Origin: Actinopolyspora xinjiangensis
GTDB taxonomy: Bacteria > Actinomycetota > Actinomycetes > Mycobacteriales > Pseudonocardiaceae
Assembly (NCBI RefSeq): GCF_900104475.1
Contig: NZ_FNJR01000002.1
Location: 372,001-436,000 of the forward strand
Reading direction: 5' to 3'
Length of the DNA stretch: 64,000 bases
The translations under genes were made by a program, and so were the position numbers. The stretch's first letter is position 1, and each line of letters starts with the position of its first letter. The notes below the pieces were generated by a model. It saw only the letters and a list, made by a program, of their open reading frames with translations. It ran no database searches and had not been told where the DNA came from. This document shows positions 1-9,414 of the stretch, piece after piece.

Positions 1-24
1 GGCGAGCCGCTGACGGTGATGTGA
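1..24 (+). CDS. Possible C-terminal tail of an upstream gene
   Basis: Frame 1 is open from the window edge and ends in TGA at 22-24, reading GEPLTVM. A strong hairpin follows 17 nt later, as expected after a gene 3' end. Too little is present to name a family, and the frame could be open by chance. Confidence 0.3.
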   Translation, partial: GEPLTVM

Positions 25-41
25 GCGCGGTAGCAGCCGCG

Positions 42-85
42 ATCGGTCGGGCGTGGATTCCTCGCGGGATCCATGCCCGACCGAT
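42..85 (+). terminator. Hairpin terminator between convergent genes
   Basis: An 11-bp perfect stem pairs ATCGGTCGGGC (42-52) with GCCCGACCGAT (75-85). A weaker inner pairing of GTGGAT with ATCCAT extends it. There is no U-run. It lies between the end of a plus-strand frame at 24 and the 3' end of the minus-strand guaB1 at 208, so it could serve both. Confidence 0.6.
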
Positions 86-207
86 GATGTCGCCTCCCGA
101 CGGTGCTCAGTGCTCGTCGGTGACGATCGGTGGACCCACCGCACGGCGAGCGCACCGCCTCCCGACCCCGGCGCCCGTGAACCGGACGAACGAGCGGTGT
201 GGAAACG

Positions 208-1680
<1,473 letters not shown>

Positions 1681-1822
1681 TCACCGCTCCGGTGACCGAG
1701 CTCGCCCGCGTTGTGCGCGACCGCCAACCGCGTGAACGCACCGCCGGTCGCCGTTCGTGCGAAGACACCACCCACGGCCCCCGCCTCGCGCCGCCGCGCT
1801 CGTCGCGGAACGGCCCCCGCGG

Positions 1823-2308
1823 TCAGGGCTCCTCGCCCTCCAGGGTCGGCTCGAAGGAGCGGTAACGCGCGTAGTCGCGGAAGAACCTGCTGTAGAGCTC
1901 GGAACCGTCGTCGAAGGTCGCGTCCTCGACCTGCTTGACCTCCACGACGTGCTTGAGCCGCCAGGTGACCAGCTGCTGGTGCTCGTTGTGATAGCTGATC
2001 TCCTGCTGCTTGCCGTACTCGCGCGCCTTCTCGAGGGCTTCCTCCTCCGAGTGGGCCGTCAGCAGCACGAACGACTCCTCGTACAGCGGCTGGAAGTCGG
2101 GAGAATCCGAGGTCGATTCCGTCACCAGTACCGCGACGTAGGCGTCCGGCTCCTCCGAGGCGAAAGCGGACGCTCGGCCCCCCGGCGTCGGATCGCCGCC
2201 GATGTTGATCGAACGGTCGGCCCCCTCCACCAGCTCGTCGGGAAGCTCCACCGGGGGTGGCATCTCACGAGGCTGTTCGGGCTCCGGCTCGCTGCCGCGA
2301 TTGCTCAT
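1823..2308 (-). CDS. DUF4288 domain protein
   Basis: 161 aa. An acidic, Pro-rich N-terminus (about residues 1-50) precedes a compact domain at about 55-130 that begins YVAVLVTESTSDSPDF and contains the run EESFVLLTAHSEEEALEKAR. This matches the DUF4288 layout of a short alpha/beta domain containing AxxxxEAxxKA. The function is unknown. There is no signal peptide or membrane segment. It lies between guaB1 and a GGDEF gene on the same strand, with gaps of about 175 and 135 bp. Confidence 0.75.
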   Translation of the reverse strand: MSNRGSEPEPEQPREMPPPVELPDELVEGADRSINIGGDPTPGGRASAFASEEPDAYVAVLVTESTSDSPDFQPLYEESFVLLTAHSEEEALEKAREYGKQQEISYHNEHQQLVTWRLKHVVEVKQVEDATFDDGSELYSRFFRDYARYRSFEPTLEGEEP

Positions 2309-2443
2309 GACTCCACTTTCTCACTGGCGGTGCCCGCGCCGTTCGCCGGTACGCGCTCCCGAACCGGGGCGTGGCCCGCGTGTCGGGGGCGAGCACGCCC
2401 GACCCGCCGCGGCGCGATCCCGCGGCGCGGGGCGGATCGCGAC

Positions 2444-3967
2444 TCAGCCACGGGTGCTTCCCGCCAGCCTCTTCCGGCTCAGCATGGCGCGGTCGGCCGA
2501 CTCGAGGGTGCCGGGCAGGCCGAGCGGGTCCGTCAGATCGGCCCAGCCGATCGTGACCGAGACCGGGGTCCCCGCCACCAGCGCGTCCCAGTCCCCGTCG
2601 GCGACCGCGCTCGCTATCCGGGACCCGATGCGGTGGGCGTCCGGGATTTCGGTCCGGGGCAGCACCGCGACGAACTCGTCACCGCCGTAACGCGCGACGA
2701 AATCACCCTGCCGCAGTGTTCTGGCGAGAATGGCCGCCACCCGCTGCAGCACCAGGTCGCCCGAGAGGTGGCCGTAGACGGTGTTGACGGTCTTGAAACC
2801 GTCCAGGTCGATGACCCCTATCGCGGCATCGACGCCGTCCTCGGCCAGTCGTGCCACGTAGCGGTCGAAGTGCCTGCGGTTGGGCAGCCCGGTGAGCGGG
2901 TCCGTGAGCGCTTCCGAGGCGTACTGCTCCACGGTGCGACGCAGCGCCTCGTGGTCGAGTTGGGTCCTGGTGCCGTCGACCAGCCGGTCGTGCAACCGGC
3001 CGGTGTCGCTGGTGGCCGCCCGCGTGGCCTCCCGGTCCGCCTCGCGGGCGGAGCGGTGGTCACCGGCGGCCGCATGCGCCAGGGCGCGCACGCGGTGCGG
3101 TTCGGCCGTTCCCAGCGTGTAGGGGTGGGTGGGGCGGTCGAGCAGGCGCAGCGCCCCGGTGGGATCGCCCGCCGCGATCGACTCGCAGGCCCCGGCCAGC
3201 ATCCGCAGGTCGCTCATCTCCCAGCCTTGCTCCTCTACGCTGAACAGGCCCGGGTCCACCTCGGCGGGCTCACCGAGCGCCCGCAGCCGCATCGCGGCGT
3301 AGCCGTAGTAGTACTGCTCGGCGGGCCAGAGCCGACGCGGATCGGTGCGCTCGCCCCAGGTCTCCAGCACCCAGCGCAGCATGTCGGCGCAGCCCTCGGC
3401 GTCGCCCAGGTGATCCAGCGAAACCGCCCAGCGCACCGCGACCTCGGGCAGCGCGTGGTCCCCGCTGGGCAGCCCGAGCGCCTGGCCCGCGCGGTAGCAG
3501 CGTTCGGCCAACGGCGCCGCCTGGGCGTGGAAGCCCAGGTAGGAGTAGGTCACCGCCAGGTCGTGCCGGGCCACGACGGTGTCCTCCGTCGGCCCCCGTT
3601 CGTTGTCCAGCTCGCGTTCCGCCTGCACGAGGTGCCGCACGCAGCGCTCCAGCGAGTCGGCGGCGGCGATGATTCCGGCCAGCGCGTGCAGATGGCCCCG
3701 CAGGGCGGGAGCCCGGCGGTCCGCCAACACCTCGAAGGCCCGGTCCAGCACCGCCGGGCACTGCTGCGTGCGCCCCAGGTTGAACAGCCTGCCGAGCTTG
3801 AGCACCAGCGCTCGGCAGATCACGAGCGGATCAGTCGCGGTGGCGGCTATCCGGTCGGCCACCTCGATGGCGCCCGCGTTGTCACCGTCGCGAGCCAGCG
3901 ACCGGATTCTGTCGAAGTGCTCCGCGAAGTCCTCGACGGGCCCGACCTCCGTCTCCGGAATATGCAT
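2444..3967 (-). CDS. GGDEF diguanylate cyclase with N-terminal helical repeat region
   Basis: 507 aa from the ATG at 3967, chosen because ACAGGGGT precedes it; the frame is open to 4021. The first roughly 310 residues are Ala/Leu-rich helical hairpins resembling TPRs (for example DNAGAIEVADRIAATATDP), with no transmembrane segment. The C-terminal roughly 165 residues are a complete GGDEF domain with DPLTGLPNRRHF, the active site YGGDEF, and an I-site RQGD five residues upstream. Expected activity is synthesis of c-di-GMP from two GTP, with product inhibition through the I-site. The TPR-like part probably senses a protein partner. The protein should be cytosolic. Intact active-site and inhibitory residues argue for activity. 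Confidence 0.88.
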   Translation of the reverse strand: MHIPETEVGPVEDFAEHFDRIRSLARDGDNAGAIEVADRIAATATDPLVICRALVLKLGRLFNLGRTQQCPAVLDRAFEVLADRRAPALRGHLHALAGIIAAADSLERCVRHLVQAERELDNERGPTEDTVVARHDLAVTYSYLGFHAQAAPLAERCYRAGQALGLPSGDHALPEVAVRWAVSLDHLGDAEGCADMLRWVLETWGERTDPRRLWPAEQYYYGYAAMRLRALGEPAEVDPGLFSVEEQGWEMSDLRMLAGACESIAAGDPTGALRLLDRPTHPYTLGTAEPHRVRALAHAAAGDHRSAREADREATRAATSDTGRLHDRLVDGTRTQLDHEALRRTVEQYASEALTDPLTGLPNRRHFDRYVARLAEDGVDAAIGVIDLDGFKTVNTVYGHLSGDLVLQRVAAILARTLRQGDFVARYGGDEFVAVLPRTEIPDAHRIGSRIASAVADGDWDALVAGTPVSVTIGWADLTDPLGLPGTLESADRAMLSRKRLAGSTRG

Positions 3968-4235
3968 ACCCCTGTCCCCGCAGCGTCCGACCAGCGGCAC
4001 CCGGGTGCCGCTACGCGTCACGATAGTGCCACGGCCCTGTGAACGGAGTCACGAGCCGATGCCGTGCGAATTCACCGCCGCGCTGGTCGTCGGTGCCGGA
4101 GTGGTACCGGATGTGGGAGGGCGGCCCGGAGCGCCTTCGCGGGGGCGTGGCGCCCCGGGCACGGGGTCTCCGCGCGGTGCGGAGGGAGGACCCGGCCGAT
4201 TCCAGGGGCACCGGCCGGGGCCGCGAGCCGGTCGC

Positions 4236-5633
4236 TCAGCGATCCGCTCGCGCCATGCTCAGCACGTCCAGGGCCTCGTCGAGCTGTTGCCGGGTGAGCT
4301 TGCCCTCCTCGACGTAACCGCGTTCCAGCACGACCTCACGGATGGTCTTGCGTTCCTTCAGCGCCTGCTTGGCTACGGCGGCCGCCTCCTCGTAACCGAT
4401 GTAGCGGTTGAGCGGGGTGACGATGGAGGGGGAGCCCTCGGCGTACTCGCGGGCGCGTTCGGCGTCGGCCTCGACACCGGCGAACACTTTGTCGGCCAGC
4501 AGCCTGGACACCGCCGCCAGCAGCCGCGCCGATTCGAGCACGTTCCGCGCGATCACCGGCAGGTTGACGTTCAGCTGGAAGTTGCCCTGCGAACCGGCGA
4601 ACGAGACCGTCGCGTCGTTGCCGACCACCTGGGCGACCACCTGCATCGTGGCCTCGGGGATCACCGGGTTGACCTTGCCCGGCATGATCGACGAGCCCGG
4701 CTGCAGGTCCGGCAGCGCCAGTTCGGCCAGCCCGGTGCGTGGGCCGGAGCCGAGCCAGCGCAGGTCGTTGGCGATCTTGTTCAGGCTCACGGCGACGGTG
4801 CGCAGGTTGCCCGAGGTCTCCACCACACCGTCCTGTGTGGCCTGTGCCTCGAAGTGGTCGCGGGCCTCGGTCAACGGAAGACCGGTCACCCGGGCCAGTT
4901 CGGACGAGACAGCAGCCCCGAACCCCTCGGGGGCGTTGAGCCCGGACCCCACGGCCGTACCACCGATGGGCAGCTCGCCGAGTCGGTCCAGCCCGGCACG
5001 CAGCCGCTCCACGCCGTAGCGGGCCTGGGCGGCCCAGGCGCCCGCCTCCTGCCCGAGCGTGATCGGCACCGCGTCCATCAGGTGGGTGCGACCGGACTTG
5101 ACCACCTCGCTCCACTGCGCGGCCCGGTCCTCGATGACGGCGGCGAGCCGTTCCAGCGCGGGGATCGTGTCGGTCAGCACCGCTTCGGTGGCCGCGACGT
5201 GGATCGTGGTGGGGAAGGTGTCGTTGGAGGACTGCGAGGCGTTGACGTGGTCGTTCGGGTGGACGTCACGTCCGAGCGAGCGGGTGGCGAGGGTGGCGAT
5301 CACCTCGTTGGCGTTCATGTTCGAGGAGGTGCCCGACCCCGTCTGGAACACGTCGATGGGGAAGTGGTCGTCGTGCCTGCCCTCGGCCACCTCGTCGGCC
5401 GCGGCCGCGATCGCCTCGGCCATGTCCGCCTCCAGCACGCCCAACCTGCCGTTGACCCGTGCGGTCGCGGCCTTGAGCAGTCCCAGCGCGCGGATCTGCG
5501 CCCGTTCCAGGCCCTGTCCGGAGACGGGGAAGTTGTCCACGGCACGCTGCGTCTGCGCCCGGTACAGCGCCTCGGCTGGCACCTGTACCTCGCCCATGGT
5601 GTCGTGCTCGGTGCGGTATCGCTGTTCGCTCAT
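4236..5633 (-). CDS. fumC: Fumarate hydratase, class II
   Basis: 465 aa from the ATG at 5633 ([18 protein letters not shown]); the frame is open to 5735 but the extra residues are not family-like. The aspartase/fumarase signature [11 protein letters not shown] is present, as are [13 protein letters not shown] and [11 protein letters not shown], which supply substrate-binding and catalytic Thr/Ser/His positions. It catalyses reversible hydration of fumarate to L-malate in the TCA cycle as a cytosolic tetramer without an Fe-S cluster. In mycobacteria fumC sits beside glpX, as here apart from one intervening oxidoreductase on the other strand. Confidence 0.96.
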   Translation of the reverse strand: MSEQRYRTEHDTMGEVQVPAEALYRAQTQRAVDNFPVSGQGLERAQIRALGLLKAATARVNGRLGVLEADMAEAIAAAADEVAEGRHDDHFPIDVFQTGSGTSSNMNANEVIATLATRSLGRDVHPNDHVNASQSSNDTFPTTIHVAATEAVLTDTIPALERLAAVIEDRAAQWSEVVKSGRTHLMDAVPITLGQEAGAWAAQARYGVERLRAGLDRLGELPIGGTAVGSGLNAPEGFGAAVSSELARVTGLPLTEARDHFEAQATQDGVVETSGNLRTVAVSLNKIANDLRWLGSGPRTGLAELALPDLQPGSSIMPGKVNPVIPEATMQVVAQVVGNDATVSFAGSQGNFQLNVNLPVIARNVLESARLLAAVSRLLADKVFAGVEADAERAREYAEGSPSIVTPLNRYIGYEEAAAVAKQALKERKTIREVVLERGYVEEGKLTRQQLDEALDVLSMARADR

Positions 5634-5794
5634 GCGAAAAGTGTGAACCGTGCCCGCGGCGCGGGTCAGTATGGGTTCGCCCACTCGACCTTCGGCGCAC
5701 CGGTGGGAAGAATTCCGATCGCGTTCGTCCCCCACTCACGGGCGTCGGGACGATAGCCTGGAACCGGGTGCTGCCGTCGCCGCGCGAGGTGGAC

Positions 5795-6799
5795 ATGGGT
5801 CGCGACACGCTATCGCGGGATACGGTCTCCGCCGAGGTCGACGTGCTGATCGTCGGGGCGGGACCGACCGGACTCTACGCCGCCTACTACGCCGGGTTCC
5901 GCGGGCTGTCGGCCGCGCTGGTGGACTCGCTGCCCGAACCGGGCGGACAGGTGACTGCCATGTACCCGGAGAAGCGGATCTTCGACGTGGCTGGGTTCCC
6001 CGAGATCCGAGGGCGGGATCTGATCAGCGGACTGGTCGAGCAGGCGGACCGCTACGAACCCACCTACCTGCTGGGCCGCTACGCCACCGAACTCTCCGTC
6101 GGTTCGGAGGGGCTGCTGGTGGGAACAGGGGACGGCGCCACCGTCCGCGCCGGGGCGATGCTGATCACGGCCGGTATCGGCGAGTTCACCCCCAGGCCCT
6201 TACCCGCCGGAGACGGTTGGCTGGACCGGGGTGTGGTCCACTTCGTTCCCGAGATCGCCGAGCACCACGGTCGCGACGTCGTCGTTGTGGGCGGTGGGGA
6301 CTCGGCGTTCGACTGGGCGCTGGCGCTGCATCCCGTCGCCAACAGCGTCACGCTGGTGCACCGCAGGGCCAGGTTCCGCGCGCAGGCCGGACTCGTCCAT
6401 GAGGCGGAACGGCTCGGAGTGCCGCTGATCACCAGCGCCGAGGTGGCCGAGATCAGAGGTGACGAGCACCGCGTCCGGGAGGTCGAACTCGAACTGTCCG
6501 AAGGCGACACCCAGGTGCTGAGCGCCCAGACCGTGGTCGCGGCGCTGGGGTTCACCGCTGCGCTGGGGCCGATCGAGGAATGGGGGCTCGACCTGGACAA
6601 GCGTTCCATCAAAGTTGACACCACGATGCGGACCAATCGCGAGCGGATCTACGCGGCCGGGGACGTGGCCTCCTACCCGGGCAAGGTCAAACTCATCGCC
6701 ACCGGGTTCGGGGAGGCGGCCACGGCCGTGAACAACATCGCGGTGGAGCTCGACCCGTCGGCGCGGCTCTTCCCCGGACACTCCACCAACGCCGACTGA
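5795..6799 (+). CDS. Ferredoxin/flavodoxin-NADP reductase, thioredoxin reductase-like type
   Basis: 334 aa from the ATG at 5795, which has GAGG seven bases upstream; an in-frame GTG at 5768 is possible but less likely. The FAD-binding motif is VLIVGAGPTGLYAAYYA (about residues 16-32). The NADP-binding Rossmann motif is VVVGGGDSAFDWALAL (about 167-182). A terminal FAD motif IYAAGDVASYPGKVKLIATG follows. The redox CxxC of true thioredoxin reductases is absent, which points to the FNR2/YumC type that moves electrons between NADPH and ferredoxin or flavodoxin. It is divergent from fumC and convergent with glpX. Confidence 0.85.
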   Translation: MGRDTLSRDTVSAEVDVLIVGAGPTGLYAAYYAGFRGLSAALVDSLPEPGGQVTAMYPEKRIFDVAGFPEIRGRDLISGLVEQADRYEPTYLLGRYATELSVGSEGLLVGTGDGATVRAGAMLITAGIGEFTPRPLPAGDGWLDRGVVHFVPEIAEHHGRDVVVVGGGDSAFDWALALHPVANSVTLVHRRARFRAQAGLVHEAERLGVPLITSAEVAEIRGDEHRVREVELELSEGDTQVLSAQTVVAALGFTAALGPIEEWGLDLDKRSIKVDTTMRTNRERIYAAGDVASYPGKVKLIATGFGEAATAVNNIAVELDPSARLFPGHSTNAD

Positions 6800-6840
6800 A
6801 TGCGAAAGCGTGGCACGGCTCGTTCCTCGTGGCGGTGCGG

Positions 6841-7044
6841 GTGGCGGAACCTCCGGCGGCGCCTCGCTCCGGGGAGGCCCGACATCGGGTAGGTACTACA
6901 CAACGTCGGGCCTTCCTCGCGAGGCACTCGCCGGAGAACCCGCGGCGGTGCCTGTCGTGAGGGTGGCCGGAGCTCGACCCGCCAGGGTGGTCGGAGTTCG
7001 GCTCCGCGTCACAGCGGCGCGGCGATTTCGCGAGAAATCGCCGC
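6841..7044. repeat. Dispersed intergenic palindromic element, copy A
   Basis: The left end GTGGCGGAACCTCCGGCGG at 6841-6859 is identical to the left arm of copy C near 36406. The right end is an 11-bp hairpin (7019-7029 with 7034-7044, loop GCGA) around the core CGATTTCGCGAGAAATCG shared by all three copies. Inside lies an extra hairpin, GGCCCGAC (6876-6883) with GTCGGGCC (6905-6912), absent from the other copies. It fills the gap between the convergent reductase gene and glpX and may also act as a bidirectional terminator. Confidence 0.7.
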
Positions 7045-7129
7045 CGCACTGCTCGTCAAAGCGTCACCACACTGCCTCGTGTGCCGGTTACCCGGCACCC
7101 GCGCCGGCCCCTCGGGCTCGGCCGTGCCC

Positions 7130-8191
7130 TCAGGGTAGGAGGCCGTAGCGGGCGGTGGGCTCGCCGTGCTTGAAGTCGAGTTCGGAGTACTCGTTTAGCT
7201 TGCTCAGCTTGTGCGAGCCCTCGATCAGCCGAACCGTGCCCGACTTGGAACGCATCATCAACGACTGGGTGGTGCAGCGCTGCGCCCGGTAGTGCACCCC
7301 GCGCAGCAGCGCCCCGTCGGTGATGCCGGTGGCGCAGAAGAACACGTTGTCACCGCGCACCAGGTCCGATGTGGTCAGAATCCGCTCCGTGTCGTGCCCG
7401 GCGGCGCGCACCTGCTCCCGCTCGGTGTCGTCCTTCGGCCAGAGGCGGGCCTGCAGCTCGCCCTCCATGCACTTCAACGCGCACGCGGTGATGATGCCCT
7501 CGGGGGTGCCGCCGATGCCCATGAGCATGTCCACCCCGCTGTCGGGACGTGCGGCGGCGATCGCGCCCGCCACGTCGCCGTCCGAGATGAACTGGATCCT
7601 GGCACCCGCCTCGCGCACCTCGGAGACCAGCTGGTCGTGCCGTGACCGGTCCAGAACGCACACGGTGACGTCGGAGACCTCGATCTGCTTGGCCTTGGCC
7701 ACCCGTCGGATGTTCTCGGCGACGGGGGCGCTGATGTCGACCACGTCCGCGGCCTCGGGGCCCACGGCCAGCTTCTCCATGTAGAACACGGCGGAGGGGT
7801 CGAACATCGCGTTGCGCTCGGCGACGGCCAGCACCGCGAGCGCGTTCGGCATCCCCTTGCTCAGCAGGGTGGTCCCGTCGATCGGGTCGACGGCCACGTC
7901 GCACTCGGGCCCGTGGTGGTTGCCCACCTCCTCGCCGTTGAACAGCATCGGGGCCTCGTCCTTCTCGCCCTCGCCGATCACGACGACTCCCCGCATCGCC
8001 ACGGTGCTGATCAGCTTGCGCATGGCCTCCACGGCCGCCCCGTCACCGGAGTTCTTGTCACCTCGCCCCACCCAGCGGCCCGCCGACATGGCGGCGGCCT
8101 CGGTGACCCGCACCAGATCCATCGCCAGGTTGCGGTCGGGGGCTTCGGGACGGCGAGTGGCCTCGTGCGAATCGGTGCTGGAAGTGTTCAT
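7130..8191 (-). CDS. glpX: Fructose-1,6-bisphosphatase, class II
   Basis: 353 aa from the ATG at 8191, preceded by GGGAGG. Class II hallmarks are the metal-binding stretch [30 protein letters not shown], and [19 protein letters not shown]. It hydrolyses fructose-1,6-bisphosphate to fructose-6-phosphate with Mg2+ or Mn2+ in gluconeogenesis. GlpX is normally the only FBPase in this class of organism. It diverges from the DUF4245 gene across a 240-bp interval, as in mycobacteria (Rv1099c/Rv1100). Confidence 0.95.
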   Translation of the reverse strand: MNTSSTDSHEATRRPEAPDRNLAMDLVRVTEAAAMSAGRWVGRGDKNSGDGAAVEAMRKLISTVAMRGVVVIGEGEKDEAPMLFNGEEVGNHHGPECDVAVDPIDGTTLLSKGMPNALAVLAVAERNAMFDPSAVFYMEKLAVGPEAADVVDISAPVAENIRRVAKAKQIEVSDVTVCVLDRSRHDQLVSEVREAGARIQFISDGDVAGAIAAARPDSGVDMLMGIGGTPEGIITACALKCMEGELQARLWPKDDTEREQVRAAGHDTERILTTSDLVRGDNVFFCATGITDGALLRGVHYRAQRCTTQSLMMRSKSGTVRLIEGSHKLSKLNEYSELDFKHGEPTARYGLLP

Positions 8192-8431
8192 GGCGCCTCC
8201 CGCTGGCGAGTTGAACTCGCTGCCTCGGTTGATGTCCGCTGCCTTGCTCGTCCTCGGTCGGCCGGGGTCCCCACCGGCTCCCCGGCGGGGCGGATCGTCC
8301 ACCGCCCGTGATCGTGTGGTTGGGCGAATCCTCGCAGATCCGGCCCACGGTCGTTCCGGTGAAGTGGCGCAGGCCACGCGGCCGCTCGCCCCCGTGGGCT
8401 CTTCGGCGCGCGCGACCGGGTAGGTGAGAGC

Positions 8432-9052
8432 ATGCGAGGCGTGGCTGAACGGCGCAACCAGGGTTCGGAGGACAATCGATCCAGCACTCCGGCGGGCGCA
8501 CCCCGGGGCCCCCGGGCCATGCTGTTCGCGCTGCTGCCGCTGATCCTCGTGGTACTGGGAGTGGCCGGGCTCATGGGGCGCTGCTCGTTCAGTCCGCTGG
8601 GGCCCTCGGTGGACCCCGAAACCGCTCCTACGGTGGAAGTCGGCCGGGAACTCGACTCGGCCGCCCGCCGGGTGGACTTCCCGGTGCTGCGTCCTCGCCT
8701 GCCCGAGGGGTGGCGGGCGAACTCGACCGACGTGCGACGGGTCGCGCCGGACCACGAGGTCGTACAGGTCGGTTGGTTGACCGGCCGTACCCACTACCTG
8801 CGGCTGTCGCAGTCACCGGCCTCCGAGGCCGAGTTGGTGTCCTTCGAGACCGAACAGCGCCCCAGGGCGCTGGGCACCGTCGAGGCGGCGGGCCACAAGT
8901 GGGTGGTCTACCGCAGCATCCGATCGGAACGGGCGTGGGTGAGCGAACGCGATGGTGTGCGGCTGCTGATCACCGGAAACGGGGACGAGCGCGAGTTCCG
9001 CACGATGGCCCGCGCCGTGTCCCGCGCCTCCGTCGTGCGGCCGGGACCGTGA
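8432..9052 (+). CDS. DUF4245 membrane-anchored protein
   Basis: 206 aa. A basic N-terminus is followed by one hydrophobic helix at about residues 30-48 ([20 protein letters not shown]). An extracytoplasmic domain then contains the family-typical [20 protein letters not shown] and [16 protein letters not shown] blocks, and [20 protein letters not shown]. It is the likely orthologue of mycobacterial Rv1100 by both sequence type and position next to glpX. The function is unknown. The topology is inferred to be N-in with the domain outside the membrane. Confidence 0.85.
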   Translation: MRGVAERRNQGSEDNRSSTPAGAPRGPRAMLFALLPLILVVLGVAGLMGRCSFSPLGPSVDPETAPTVEVGRELDSAARRVDFPVLRPRLPEGWRANSTDVRRVAPDHEVVQVGWLTGRTHYLRLSQSPASEAELVSFETEQRPRALGTVEAAGHKWVVYRSIRSERAWVSERDGVRLLITGNGDEREFRTMARAVSRASVVRPGP

Positions 9053-9414
9053 TGTCGGTCTCGCCATCGGACGGCACGGCGAGTTCTCTTGGGCAGACCC
9101 CGGGTGTGGGGGCGTGTCCGAAGGGACACGGGGGGATGTGGCTCCCGCGCGTCAGAATTCGTCCCGGAGCTTTCTGAGGTAACGAACGAGGATCCCGAGA
9201 TCTGACGCGCGAGAGAATCACATTATGCCCGGTTCCGGGAGTGGTTACCTCTCTTCGAACACCTCCGCTTCGTCCGTTTCGAGCAGGAGACCGCTGGCCT
9301 GTCGGCTGTCACAACCCACCGTTGCCTCGCGCGGCAAGTCTCGGGGGAGTCGTGATGATGAACAGGTGTACGACGGCGGCGTCCCGTTCGACGTGTACGG
9401 AGTTCGGGGTGTGA
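9053..9414. other. Intergenic region with a spaced inverted repeat
   Basis: No gene is supported. CGCGCGTCAGA (9146-9156) and TCTGACGCGCG (9201-9211) form a perfect 11-bp inverted repeat with 44 bases between the arms. It lies downstream of both flanking convergent genes (DUF4245 and adhE), so a terminator or structured 3' end is the simplest reading. It could also be a pair of operator half-sites. Confidence 0.45.

Noticed and set aside
1757-4042. 761-codon open frame on the plus strand opposite the GGDEF and DUF4288 genes
   Set aside because: It is antisense to two recognisable genes and its translation is Arg/Gly/Pro/Val-rich with no domain, a typical GC-skew shadow.
3579-5756. 725-codon plus-strand frame over fumC
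   Set aside because: It is fully antisense to fumC, whose active-site motifs are intact; the antisense product has no domain.
9146-9211. Rex-type redox operator near adhE
   Set aside because: The inverted repeat CGCGCGTCAGA does not resemble the TTGTG-N8-CACAA Rex site and lies beyond the 3' end of adhE, not its promoter.
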